Shown in pieces: positions 1 through 9,226 of a stretch of DNA of 64,000 nt (positions are counted from its first letter, which is position 1; every line of letters starts with the position of its first letter). The notes beneath the pieces were generated by a model. It was not told the origin of the DNA, ran no database searches, and saw nothing but the letters and a program-made list of their open reading frames with translations. Source of the stretch: Geojedonia sp051814705 (GTDB taxonomy: Bacteria > Bacteroidota > Bacteroidia > Flavobacteriales > Flavobacteriaceae); NCBI GenBank assembly GCA_051814705.1, contig JBPWQW010000001.1, positions 1 to 64,000 on the forward strand. The letters are read 5' to 3'. The translations under genes and the position numbers were made by a program.

Positions 1-54
1 CTTAAAGTGAACTTATATCCCAAAACTTACTGCCGTTTCTGCTTTTTGGGAGTG

Positions 55-88
55 CAAATATACGCCCCTTTTTTCCTTTCTTTCCAAA
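55..88 (-). promoter_or_regulatory. Putative Bacteroidetes promoter reading off the left edge
   Basis: On the minus strand, positions 62-55 read TATATTTG, an exact match to the Bacteroidetes -7 consensus TAnnTTTG. A TTTG at 88-85 lies 22 nt upstream, near the usual -33 spacing. It would drive a gene to the left of the window. The assignment rests on consensus match only. Confidence 0.45.
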
Positions 89-167
89 CTTTTTTGACCT
101 TTTTTTTAAAGTTTTTTTTGGGGTTTGAATTTCAGCGCATTAGCGATTGAGAAATCTGTTTGAGCTC

Positions 168-227
168 TCCCGACTTATAGTCGGGAAGCGAGTTTCGAAA
201 GCGCGGTGTTTTGTTGAAAACAAAACA
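168..227. repeat. Two adjacent hairpins downstream of the porin gene
   Basis: Positions 168-186 form TCCCGAC-TTATA-GTCGGGA, and 207-227 form TGTTTTGTT-gaa-AACAAAACA. Neither is followed by a T-run on the minus strand, so they are not classical terminators for the porin gene that ends at 239. They could still stop or stabilise its mRNA. The first resembles short palindromes found elsewhere in this window. Nothing coding is visible in 1-238. Confidence 0.45.
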
Positions 228-238
228 AATGCCCCCAT

Positions 239-2206
239 TTAAAGAAAGAAATTCCAAACTATACCAAATCTTACTACAAAATCTCGATATGGATAATTGG
301 GAGCTGAGTAGTAATTATAACCTGTAAAAGGTGAATTAAAATGCTCTGCTTTTAAAAAGATTCTAGTTTGTCTGATTTTTGCGTCAATAAAAAAGTCCAA
401 CCGGGGGAAGCCTCCTATTTTGGTTTGATTTTGAACATAAAACTCAGCAAGTAGTGGATCGTAAGCATTCATATTATACTCAGTAAAGTAGTTTAAGGTG
501 ACTCCTGTTTGCATGTACATTGCTTTTTTAAACAGGTGGTTAGAATAATAAAAGGTGTTACGGCTAATCAATTCTGGGACGTTTAATTCTTGATTGCCAT
601 TGAGTACATTTTGATACATTATGGTATTGTCCAGAGCGAAATGACCGAATTTAATCTCTCTATTGACCTTTAAGCGTACATAATTTATGCTGCTGTTGCT
701 TTGAAATGGTTTGACATTATTATTGGTGTCTTTAGAAAAATAGGTGTAGTTATTAATGGTAGAATAGTCGGCAGAAATGTTTAAGATTTTTTGAGATTTT
801 AGTTCAAATCCGATTAATTGAGCGCTTTGGTTTTTGAAAGTACTTGTATGATCCCAATTGTAATTTACATAATCACTCTGATAGAGTAAAAAATTATAGT
901 TTGGAAGCGATGAGCTTGAGTTTAGAACACCTTCGAAAGACATATCGTCGTTTACTTTATATTTGGCCCTAGCATTTAAAAAATTGCCTTTAAACGTATC
1001 TGATAGGTTAATTCCAAATTCCCCATTCAGTTCAAATCCTCCAATTTTTTTTATGTATGATCCACCAACCTTAATAAATTTACCTTTAATTCTATTAATT
1101 ATAGTTTCATTATCTAGCACGACCAGTTTGTCATATCCATAATTATAATTATGATAATCTAAATTGAACTGAAGGCTTCCCAAAATGTTATTAAAATAGT
1201 TGACATAACCTCTAGCTCTAAAATCTTCGAGTGTTACTTTATCATCAATCTTATTATTAAAGGCCTCACCAAAATAGGCTGTGCTTTTGGCTGATTGTGT
1301 AAACTGATAATACTTATCTTCAAAATAGATACGATTACCAATTTTAATTGTATTATTATTCAGGCTATCTACCTTTTTTACAAGCGTATATTCGTGATCT
1401 AAATAAAAGCGTCGCCCTCTTAACATACTTTCGGCATTTTGAAAGTTTGGATCGAAAACCGAGCGGTCTATATAATCCTTATTACCGGATTCAAAATTGA
1501 CAATATCTGCATCACGCAACCCACCGTTCTCTTGATTTAAAAGATCTTGTGATACAAAATGAGTGCGTAGCTGGTATTTATCATTTTTGGTTTTGTAATT
1601 GGACGTTACCCTAAAATTACCCGTACTTGTCAATATGTGCTGATATTTCCCGAGTGACCGCAGTCCTTTATATGCGATTGAAAAATTGAATCGTGGCGAG
1701 GTATTTACCGTGAAGAACGCATCCAAAACTTGGCCTTGTTCAAAAGCCGATTTAAAAAATAATTCGGTTAAAGGGGTTGGGACATAATAATAATTGATGT
1801 CCTCAGTTTCCATATAGTTAAAATGGCGCGCTCTTGCTCCAATGGAAGGCACTGTTTTTGTATTCAGAAAACTTTCGCTTAAGGTATTATACGTCTGACC
1901 AATGTTTGAAAATTGAATAAGATCAAAATTGTCTTTTCTTAAATAATTGAACTTATATTCTTTTTTTAGAGAAAGTGTGGTGTCCAAATAGGTAGTATCC
2001 CTATCAAATGAAATGATCTTATAGTCTTCAATTTTGGCTTTTGTGTTTTTAACACCCTTGCTTTTCATATCAAACTTTGTCATCGCCGTATCAGCTATCC
2101 TTCCATCCCTAATAGGTTTTAAAGGCTTATTCAATCTAGGCTCTTGTGCCGAAACACTAAAGCTAAAAATAGCAATTAAGAAAATACAATAAAACGGTCT
2201 AATCAT
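239..2206 (-). CDS. Putative outer-membrane porin
   Basis: This 655-residue protein has a signal peptide (about residues 1-20, cut after SVSA). The rest is rich in alternating hydrophobic and polar stretches with many Tyr, Phe and Asn, as expected of an outer-membrane beta-barrel, and it ends in aromatic residues (WNFFL). The pattern and length fit the Bacteroidetes 'putative porin' family. Substrate cannot be predicted. It is a single gene with its own -7 box at 2230-2223, divergent from the M4 peptidase. I am fairly sure of the outer-membrane assignment and less sure of true porin activity. Confidence 0.75.
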   Translation of the reverse strand: MIRPFYCIFLIAIFSFSVSAQEPRLNKPLKPIRDGRIADTAMTKFDMKSKGVKNTKAKIEDYKIISFDRDTTYLDTTLSLKKEYKFNYLRKDNFDLIQFSNIGQTYNTLSESFLNTKTVPSIGARARHFNYMETEDINYYYVPTPLTELFFKSAFEQGQVLDAFFTVNTSPRFNFSIAYKGLRSLGKYQHILTSTGNFRVTSNYKTKNDKYQLRTHFVSQDLLNQENGGLRDADIVNFESGNKDYIDRSVFDPNFQNAESMLRGRRFYLDHEYTLVKKVDSLNNNTIKIGNRIYFEDKYYQFTQSAKSTAYFGEAFNNKIDDKVTLEDFRARGYVNYFNNILGSLQFNLDYHNYNYGYDKLVVLDNETIINRIKGKFIKVGGSYIKKIGGFELNGEFGINLSDTFKGNFLNARAKYKVNDDMSFEGVLNSSSSLPNYNFLLYQSDYVNYNWDHTSTFKNQSAQLIGFELKSQKILNISADYSTINNYTYFSKDTNNNVKPFQSNSSINYVRLKVNREIKFGHFALDNTIMYQNVLNGNQELNVPELISRNTFYYSNHLFKKAMYMQTGVTLNYFTEYNMNAYDPLLAEFYVQNQTKIGGFPRLDFFIDAKIRQTRIFLKAEHFNSPFTGYNYYSAPNYPYRDFVVRFGIVWNFFL

Positions 2207-2222
2207 TTCAATAAAATAAAGG

Positions 2223-2230
2223 CAAAAGTA
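2223..2230 (-). promoter_or_regulatory. Putative -7 element of the porin gene
   Basis: The minus strand reads TACTTTTG (TAnnTTTG consensus) 16 nt upstream of the porin ATG. No convincing -33 TTG is seen at the right spacing. The remaining 2207-2515 divergent gap is very AT-rich with no other clear signal. Confidence 0.35.
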
Positions 2231-2515
2231 AATATTTGAACTTTAATAAAAGTTGTAATCTAAAAATAATAAGGCCAACAAATAGAATTCAAGTTTATAC
2301 GTACAAAATTCATTTCCTAAAGAAACTATTTAGACAATATTCTTTTATTATTGAAGGATCAATAATCTTATTATCAAATATATAAATATTTTAAAGAGTC
2401 TTTATTTGCAATCTAAAGCGTTTTTAATTTTTAATTGAAAATTGTAAACTTTAAATTAAGATAAGAACTCTTTTTTTAATAAATTGCTAATTAAAGAATT
2501 GCAAATAATACATAT

Positions 2516-5440
2516 ATGATGAAAAAGAATTTTACCCTCCAATTTCTGATAATTTTTATATTAATTTCTCCCTCCTGCATTATAGGTCAAATAAAGACAT
2601 ATAATCAAAAAGGGTATCAAAAAACAATGAAATTTAATAATCCTACAAGCATTATTAATGGACAAGAGCAATTTATTAAACAATACGGATTAGATAGTAA
2701 TAACACTTTTGTTGAATATCAATCCAATTTAGATAAAAGTGGGATTCTTCATCAAAAATTTCAACAGTATTATAAAAACATAAAGGTAGAATATGGGACT
2801 ATGATTATTCATAGTAAAAACGGAAACGTAATTACAATAAATGGTGAATTGTATAACCCTAATGAATTGAACTTGGAATCAAATTTATCTACGATGACTG
2901 CTTTAGAACACGCTAAGTCTCATGTAGGTGCGCAACATTACTTATGGGATGATGCAGAAGCAACAAATAATATTGAATATAAAAAACCTGTAGGTGAGTT
3001 AGTGATTTTTCCAATTATAAAAAATAAGGATTATACTTTACAATTGGCTTATAAATTCGATATATACGCTACAGTTCCCGTAAGTAGAGGTTTTATCTAT
3101 ATTAATGCCAAAAATGGCGACTTTTTATTTAATGACCCCATAATTAAACATTATAGTGCATCAGAAAATAGAGTTTCTGAAGCCTTTGATAAAACCATAT
3201 CTAGTAATTCTAATCGTACTTTTTCGTCTTCCTTATTTTCATCTGGAAGTGCTGATACACGTTATAGTGGCAATCGTACTATTGAAACAAGATCAGAAAT
3301 AGATGGTACATTTACCCTTAATGATGATACACGAAGAGTTCATACTTATAATGCACAAAATTCAGTTGATTCTCAAATATATCTAAATACTAGGTTTGAT
3401 TTTATAGATAATGATAATAATTGGACGGCGGCAGAGTATAACAATGCAGCAAAAGACAATGCAGCCCTAGACGCTCATTGGGCCGCAATGAATGTATATG
3501 ATTTTTGGGCGAGTTTAGGAAGAAACAGTTTTAACGATGCTGGTGCTGAAATACGAAATTATGTTCATGTGGGTACTAATTATTTTAATGCTTTTTGGAA
3601 TGGTTATGTTATGTCTTATGGAGATGGATCTTCAGACCCGTTAACCTATATAGACGTAGTTAGTCACGAAATTGCTCACGGCGTAACATCATGGACAGCC
3701 GACCTTGTTTATGCTCGAGAATCTGGAGCAATGAACGAAGCTTTTTCTGATATATTTGCTGCAGCAATTGAACATTTTGCTGTCGGGGCTGGTACAGACC
3801 TAAACCCAGGCGCTGGAGTATGGCTTATTAGTGCGTATCCTGGCTTTAATTTAAGATCAATGAGCAACCCAAATTCTTTGGGTGATCCTGATACGTATAA
3901 TGGTCTTTATTATACTGACGCAACCACTAATTGTATCCCAAGTAGCGGAAATGATGGTTGTGGGGTTCATAGCAATAGCGGAGTCTTAAATCATTGGTTT
4001 TATATTTTGGTTAAAGGTAAATCAGGCACCAATTCATTTGGGAACTCATTTAACGTAACTGGTATAGGCATGTCAAAAGCACAGAATATAGCTTATTTTA
4101 TGTTAAGAGACTATTTAACTCCAAACTCAACGTTTATGGATGCCCGAAACGCTGCAATTGAAGTGGCTTCAAGTCTATACGGAAGTAACAGTGCAGAGAG
4201 AACTGCTGTTCAGGATGCTTTTTTTGCTGTAAACTTAGGTGATGAGTTTATACCTATACCCACCGATATTAAGTTAGTAGAATTTAGTGAACTAGTAGAT
4301 ATAACCTGCGGGGAATCTGTTACACCTAAAATAAAGGTGCGAAATGAAGGCGCTATTAATGCTATTAACACTATACAAGTAAATTACTCAATTGACGGAG
4401 CAGCACAAACACCATTTAATTGGAATGGCACATTAGCTTTAGATGAAGAAACTGTAATCACATTACCAACAATTAACGAATCCGCAGTTAAATCTTACAA
4501 CTTATTTGTTGAAGCAATTGTAGTAGGAGATGGTGACGCCACAAACAACAGTATAACCCAGGCATTTAGGGTGAATAAAGCAGATAACAATCCAACTGAA
4601 GTTAATGATTTCGAGCAAATTCTTGTTGATTATTGGTTGACCTACAATCAAGGAGGTGGTGCTAATTTATGGTCAATTAAATCCCCTAACAAAGCAAATC
4701 TTAATTCAGTAACTTCTGGCACTTTTGCACAAGTAACAGGAGGGTCTACCTCTAACTACTCAAATGAAACCAAGGCATATTTAATTTCACCTTGTTATGA
4801 CTTAACAACTATAACTTCGCCTAAAATGAAATTTAATATGGCATTCCGTCTTCAAGAAAACTATGATATACTTTATGTTGAATCCTCTACGGATTTAATG
4901 AACTGGACATTATTGGGTAGTGCAACTGACCCCAATTGGTATAACAGTAATCGAATTTTTGAAAGCGGCGAAATTTCTAGTGATTGTCAGAATTGTCCTG
5001 GTGCACAATGGACAGGTATAAGTAATGAATTTACTGAGTACAATTATGATTTATCGGCTTTTAAAACTGAATCTAAAATAAATTTTAGATTTGTATTTCA
5101 CTCTGACTCAAGTATAACAGAAGAAGGTGTTGTTATTGATGATTTTGTTATTTATGATAACAGTTTAGGAATAAACGATCTTGAAAGTTTAACCAATCAA
5201 GTTTTAATATATCCAAACCCATCTTCAAATATTTTTACACTGTCTTTTGAGAAGACTTATAATAACATAGATTTAGATGTTTATGATATAATGGGGGGGA
5301 AAGTATTAAGCCAAAAAAATATTTCTAAACCAAATAATAAGTACGAATTAGATATGTCTAATTTTTCTAAGGGGCTTTATTTTACAAGAATTAAAATTGA
5401 AAAGGATTTTACAATCGTAAAAAAATTAATACTGGAATAA
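2516..5440 (+). CDS. Secreted M4 (thermolysin-like) metallopeptidase with T9SS sorting domain
   Basis: The 974-residue protein has a signal peptide (about 1-24), an N-terminal propeptide of the FTP/PepSY type, and a thermolysin-type catalytic domain. The zinc site is HEIAH at 384-388 with the third ligand E408 in NEAFSD. The GVHSNSG segment supplies the usual downstream active-site histidine. A CARDB/FlgD-like region and a jelly-roll-like domain follow. The last 75 or so residues (starting at YPNPSS, ending FTIVKKLILE) form a type A C-terminal domain that directs export by the type IX secretion system and is removed at the cell surface. It should degrade extracellular protein. It converges on the SusC/D operon, whose importers could take up products, but that link is inference. 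Confidence 0.93.
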   Translation: MMKKNFTLQFLIIFILISPSCIIGQIKTYNQKGYQKTMKFNNPTSIINGQEQFIKQYGLDSNNTFVEYQSNLDKSGILHQKFQQYYKNIKVEYGTMIIHSKNGNVITINGELYNPNELNLESNLSTMTALEHAKSHVGAQHYLWDDAEATNNIEYKKPVGELVIFPIIKNKDYTLQLAYKFDIYATVPVSRGFIYINAKNGDFLFNDPIIKHYSASENRVSEAFDKTISSNSNRTFSSSLFSSGSADTRYSGNRTIETRSEIDGTFTLNDDTRRVHTYNAQNSVDSQIYLNTRFDFIDNDNNWTAAEYNNAAKDNAALDAHWAAMNVYDFWASLGRNSFNDAGAEIRNYVHVGTNYFNAFWNGYVMSYGDGSSDPLTYIDVVSHEIAHGVTSWTADLVYARESGAMNEAFSDIFAAAIEHFAVGAGTDLNPGAGVWLISAYPGFNLRSMSNPNSLGDPDTYNGLYYTDATTNCIPSSGNDGCGVHSNSGVLNHWFYILVKGKSGTNSFGNSFNVTGIGMSKAQNIAYFMLRDYLTPNSTFMDARNAAIEVASSLYGSNSAERTAVQDAFFAVNLGDEFIPIPTDIKLVEFSELVDITCGESVTPKIKVRNEGAINAINTIQVNYSIDGAAQTPFNWNGTLALDEETVITLPTINESAVKSYNLFVEAIVVGDGDATNNSITQAFRVNKADNNPTEVNDFEQILVDYWLTYNQGGGANLWSIKSPNKANLNSVTSGTFAQVTGGSTSNYSNETKAYLISPCYDLTTITSPKMKFNMAFRLQENYDILYVESSTDLMNWTLLGSATDPNWYNSNRIFESGEISSDCQNCPGAQWTGISNEFTEYNYDLSAFKTESKINFRFVFHSDSSITEEGVVIDDFVIYDNSLGINDLESLTNQVLIYPNPSSNIFTLSFEKTYNNIDLDVYDIMGGKVLSQKNISKPNNKYELDMSNFSKGLYFTRIKIEKDFTIVKKLILE

Positions 5441-5977
5441 AAGGTTAAATTAATTTTTTTAAATTGACTATATCATTTAGATATGTGTCATTTAAATTTC
5501 ATTAATCTCTTAAAAATTATTTTGTATTCATATCATCTTTTACTTTAAACAAATTTTTATTGAAAGGAATGCTTTGAACTAGTGTTTCTGCATATAATTA
5601 TTAAAGTAACTGTTTTTGTTATAAAATGAATATTTTTTTATGCCATGATTATAAAACAGGCACTATTTAATCTTCCTTAATGATGCCTAGTTTAAATTGT
5701 TTTGATAGAGATTTGGTTATTCTAAGATGTAACTAGACCTTATTACAATTTAACAAGATTCTATATTCAGAATCTCTCAGGCCGTTTTTTACTTTTAAGA
5801 ATCTATTGCGAATAAGTTAGTTTTTAGAAGGGCTTATAGTTTATAAAAATAGATAAAGTTTTGATCAAAAAATTATAATACAGATCATAATAGACAATTG
5901 TTAATCAATAAATACAGAGAAAATCAATATTATTATTATTTTTTTGAATACATAAATAAAAAATCATTTTAGCATAT
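5441..5977. other. AT-rich gap without visible genes
   Basis: This stretch between two convergent transcription units is extremely AT-rich. I see no ORF with coding character, tRNA or strong hairpin apart from the terminator at its right end. Confidence 0.6.
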
Positions 5978-6014
5978 TAAAAAAGCAGTAGTAAACAAAC
6001 TGTTTATTACTGCT
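5978..6014 (-). terminator. Rho-independent terminator of the SusC/D operon
   Basis: Arms 5984-5997 (AGCAGTAGTAAACA) and 6001-6014 (TGTTTATTACTGCT) pair with a 3-nt loop and one G-T wobble. On the minus strand the stem is followed by a T-run (complement of 5978-5984). It lies about 60 bp after the stop of the last lipoprotein gene of the operon. Confidence 0.8.
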
Positions 6015-6072
6015 TAATATTGAGATTTATTTTAACCCGCAAAAAAAATTTGGGTTGACTCTTATTATCTAT

Positions 6073-6876
6073 TTATTGTTTTGTATATTCTGCTGTAAAT
6101 ACTTCCCCAAATGCACTTTCCCAAGCTACAGACAACGAACCATCTGCATTAATAGTAATATCAATGCAAATAAAATCACCACAACAATTATAAAAAGGTG
6201 AAGTATAACAACCTCCAAAAACATTACAATCAACTGTAATATTTTTAGGAACCGATGGACTACCAAATGAACCATAATAATTAGGGTCTGGATAAATACC
6301 AGCAGTTATATCGCTAAATCTAAATTTACCATCTAAATTATCTGTAATAGTAACCACACTTGTATAATCTGTTACAACCTCATCACCAAAATTACCACTC
6401 ATAACACCGTTAGATACTACATTATAAGTTCCTGCAATATTAGCATTGGTATTAGTAGTTACTGTGATAGTTACAGGAGCTGCAGATAAGAAAGCGTCCG
6501 ATGTAAATTGTACTGCATATACATCATATACAGACGCATCACACAAATCACTAGCAATCTCAACGGCAACTGGTTCTCCATTTAAAGCAAAATTACCAGA
6601 GGTTACCAATCCTGTGCCAGTTCCATTAAATACATCTTGATTACTTGGGGGAGTACTTCCTCCCTCAAGAACCACATAATATCCTACACCTCCACCACTT
6701 GTGGTATAAGTAAATTCAAATGAACTATTGGTTATATTACTTGAAGTCAAACTAATACCCGCCGGATATTCGTAATCTGCAGGCGTATAATTGCTTTCCG
6801 CTTCGGGTGAAGTACACGAGTAGAATACTGCAAAAGCAAATAAAAACAAACCTAATTTATATATTATATTTTTCAT
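6073..6876 (-). CDS. SusC/D-linked lipoprotein, unknown function
   Basis: This 267-residue lipoprotein has a type II signal ending at Cys21 (FYSC), then a Ser/Thr/Asn-rich beta-strand region with fibronectin-III-like character and a Cys-rich stretch (CDASVYD, and CNVFGGC...CCGDFICID). No catalytic motif is visible. It is the last gene of the operon with the Calx-beta-like lipoprotein, SusD and SusC, so it is probably a surface-exposed accessory binding protein. I do not recognise a named family. Confidence 0.6.
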   Translation of the reverse strand: MKNIIYKLGLFLFAFAVFYSCTSPEAESNYTPADYEYPAGISLTSSNITNSSFEFTYTTSGGGVGYYVVLEGGSTPPSNQDVFNGTGTGLVTSGNFALNGEPVAVEIASDLCDASVYDVYAVQFTSDAFLSAAPVTITVTTNTNANIAGTYNVVSNGVMSGNFGDEVVTDYTSVVTITDNLDGKFRFSDITAGIYPDPNYYGSFGSPSVPKNITVDCNVFGGCYTSPFYNCCGDFICIDITINADGSLSVAWESAFGEVFTAEYTKQ

Positions 6877-6895
6877 TTAATTTAATTTAATATGA

Positions 6896-7768
6896 TTAAA
6901 ATTCAATCGTTTCAGTATAACGGACTAATACCCCTCCGCTTTGGTAAAGTGTGTAATTAACTATCATCTTATGAAGACAAGAGAAATATTGACCATTTGC
7001 ACTAATTTCGTAAGTTGGCTGTGGATTTCCTTGCCAAGTTGTATCGCATAAGTATTGCTGCGATATTGTAAATTCACCAGAAATTGGATCCATATTAACA
7101 ATTACTGGTGCATCCGCTACTACTACCTCGTTCCAATAATTTGTATTAGTTAACCATCCATAGGCAATACCTTTCATTAAAAGGTTCGTACCGTCAAACG
7201 ATGTTGTTATTTGGGTTGGGTTAGGACCTTGACTGCCCGAAGCATTATCAGTACCTATCCAGGAAATCCCATCTAAATCTGCGAATAAAAAGGCACAATC
7301 GTCATCGGTTAAAGTAATATCTATTGATTTTCCAAATCCATCTGGACCTGGATAACCAACAGCTGCTGTGGAGTTTGACAAAGCAAATGTTAATTTTTTG
7401 TCTCCATCCTCTTCGTTATTATCTATAGGAATTATAATTACCTTATCAGTAAAAACTCCTGGAGGAAAAGATAATTTTGATTTGTTTCCTTGAATAGTGT
7501 AATGTGTGCCTTCAACGCCACTCCCGCTTATTTCAAAGTCTGCAGTAATCTCTGAATTATGTTCTCCTAATGTGTTTGCATAAAATACAACTATCTCAAC
7601 AGGCTTAGTTGTGCTTTCTAAAACTTCTATTGAAGAAGTATTCTCCAGTGCAACAAATGCTTCATTTGGAAAATCTAAAGGAACAAAAGTTGTTTCATCC
7701 TCGTCACATGAAACACAAAATAGTGCTATGACCATGAGATAAATAATTGTTCTAAATATATTTTTCAT
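6896..7768 (-). CDS. SusC/D-linked lipoprotein with Calx-beta-like domain
   Basis: The 290-residue protein has a lipoprotein signal with Cys21 (FCVSC). Residues of about 45-155 look like a Calx-beta/DUF4843-type beta-sandwich: a GTHY segment, a stretch ending in VIIIPIDNNEEDGDKKL, and closing ITLTDDDC. The C-terminal half is a separate beta-rich region. Such lipoproteins commonly follow SusD in flavobacterial uptake loci and are thought to help ligand binding at the surface. The spacing of 19 bp to the next gene and 25 bp to SusD supports one operon. Confidence 0.65.
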   Translation of the reverse strand: MKNIFRTIIYLMVIALFCVSCDEDETTFVPLDFPNEAFVALENTSSIEVLESTTKPVEIVVFYANTLGEHNSEITADFEISGSGVEGTHYTIQGNKSKLSFPPGVFTDKVIIIPIDNNEEDGDKKLTFALSNSTAAVGYPGPDGFGKSIDITLTDDDCAFLFADLDGISWIGTDNASGSQGPNPTQITTSFDGTNLLMKGIAYGWLTNTNYWNEVVVADAPVIVNMDPISGEFTISQQYLCDTTWQGNPQPTYEISANGQYFSCLHKMIVNYTLYQSGGVLVRYTETIEF

Positions 7769-7793
7769 ATTTTTTATTTTTTAAGTTATTTTT

Positions 7794-9221
7794 CTAGTTA
7801 CTATCGTACCCAGGGTTTTGCACCATGTTTGGATTAAGATTAATTTCACCAATTGGTATAGGCACTTGCCATCTAAAATCATTAGCAGCTAATTTTTTGA
7901 AAACCGCTGGAACTCCCGAACCATCAGAAAAATGACCAAAATCTGATCGCTGACAATCTATTCCATACCTTTTAAGATCTGAAAATCTATTACCTTCAAA
8001 AGCAAGCTCTAACCGTCTTTCTAAAGCTATAGCCGCTTTAAGTGCACTACCAACTTCTCCCCCAGATACAAATCCGCTATATCTTTGTGATCTCACTGCA
8101 TCTAAAGCTGCCCTTGCCGCTGTATCTTGTCCGCCAAGTTCAGATAAAGCCTCTGCTTTGGAGAGCATCACTTCAGATGCTCTTAATACTTTAGCATCTA
8201 CAGTACCCAGAAATGAAGTACTTACACTTGAATACCATTTAATAACATGATTATAAGTATTACCTGCAAAAGGGCCTGTTTGTAAATAGGCTGTTAAACG
8301 AATATCTGAAGAATCAAATTGCTGGTAAAAAGCATAGTCTGGAACATATTCATCTTTAACACCACCAGCTGTCTGATTATAAGGTATACCAACACCTTCC
8401 TGAAGTGTATTGTCATTTCTCAACTTAAATATACAGCCGGGTGCGCTAGAATCATTCCATATCCCAGTGAATGCAGCCCTTGCTGCTAACGGTTTAGTCA
8501 CTTTATTTGCAGCATCTATAACACCTTGCCAGTTACCCATATATAAATATACTTTGGCTAAGATACCATTTGTAGCATCTTTCCCCATCTGATAAACTCC
8601 ATTGTCCGCTGCAATCAGGTTAGCTGCAGTAGTTAAATCAGTCACCAAATTGTTGTAAAATTCAGAGACAGTAATTCGAGAAGGCAAACTATTAATATCT
8701 GTGTCCTTAATATATGGTAATGCCAACGAAGCGTTTGCATCAGAAGATTGAGTTGGGATTTTGGCAAAATACCTTACAGCATCAAAATGTGCTAATGCAC
8801 GACCAGCCAATGCTTGACCCATAACATTATTTTTAAATGGACCATCTTCTAAAATGTCAATATTCTCCAGAATAAAATTAGCAGAGATCACAACAGCGTA
8901 TGTTTGAGATAAAAAGCCCCCAAAACCTGTATTTTGATCATAAGCCCAATCGTGCCTAAATTGTTGACTTTGTCTACCTTCTGGGCTTATAAGCAGGTTA
9001 TCTGTCATAACATCGTAACCCTGAAGTTGCCCTCCATAATAGGCTCCACCTAACATTCTACGATACATGCCCCTAAGAGCATTTGTGAAATCTCCTTCGC
9101 CTTTAAACGCTACTTCAGATGCAGCTTGATCATTTGGAAATATTTCTAATTCCTGATCACATGAAATAAAGCTAGTAACAAATACAATAAGTACTAATAA
9201 ATATTTTTTCATCTTTTTCAT
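7794..9221 (-). CDS. SusD/RagB-family nutrient-binding lipoprotein
   Basis: The 475-residue protein has lipobox Cys21 (SFISC) and TPR-like helices (ALAGRALAHFDAVRYF, ILAKVYLYMGNW), plus the C-terminal SusD signature: RASEVMLSKAEALSE, then LERRLELAFEGNRFSDLKR, and the QVPIPIGEINLNPNMVQNPGY ending. SusD lids the SusC channel and captures oligomers at the cell surface. Five bp separate it from susC. No glycoside hydrolase or lyase lies nearby, so the ligand is unknown; peptides are possible given the secreted M4 peptidase next door. Confidence 0.93.
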   Translation of the reverse strand: MKKMKKYLLVLIVFVTSFISCDQELEIFPNDQAASEVAFKGEGDFTNALRGMYRRMLGGAYYGGQLQGYDVMTDNLLISPEGRQSQQFRHDWAYDQNTGFGGFLSQTYAVVISANFILENIDILEDGPFKNNVMGQALAGRALAHFDAVRYFAKIPTQSSDANASLALPYIKDTDINSLPSRITVSEFYNNLVTDLTTAANLIAADNGVYQMGKDATNGILAKVYLYMGNWQGVIDAANKVTKPLAARAAFTGIWNDSSAPGCIFKLRNDNTLQEGVGIPYNQTAGGVKDEYVPDYAFYQQFDSSDIRLTAYLQTGPFAGNTYNHVIKWYSSVSTSFLGTVDAKVLRASEVMLSKAEALSELGGQDTAARAALDAVRSQRYSGFVSGGEVGSALKAAIALERRLELAFEGNRFSDLKRYGIDCQRSDFGHFSDGSGVPAVFKKLAANDFRWQVPIPIGEINLNPNMVQNPGYDSN

Positions 9222-9226
9222 ATTTT

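Noticed and set aside
2400..2407. TTTATTTG as the M4 peptidase promoter
   Set aside because: Lacks the A at position 2 of TAnnTTTG and is over 100 bp from the start.
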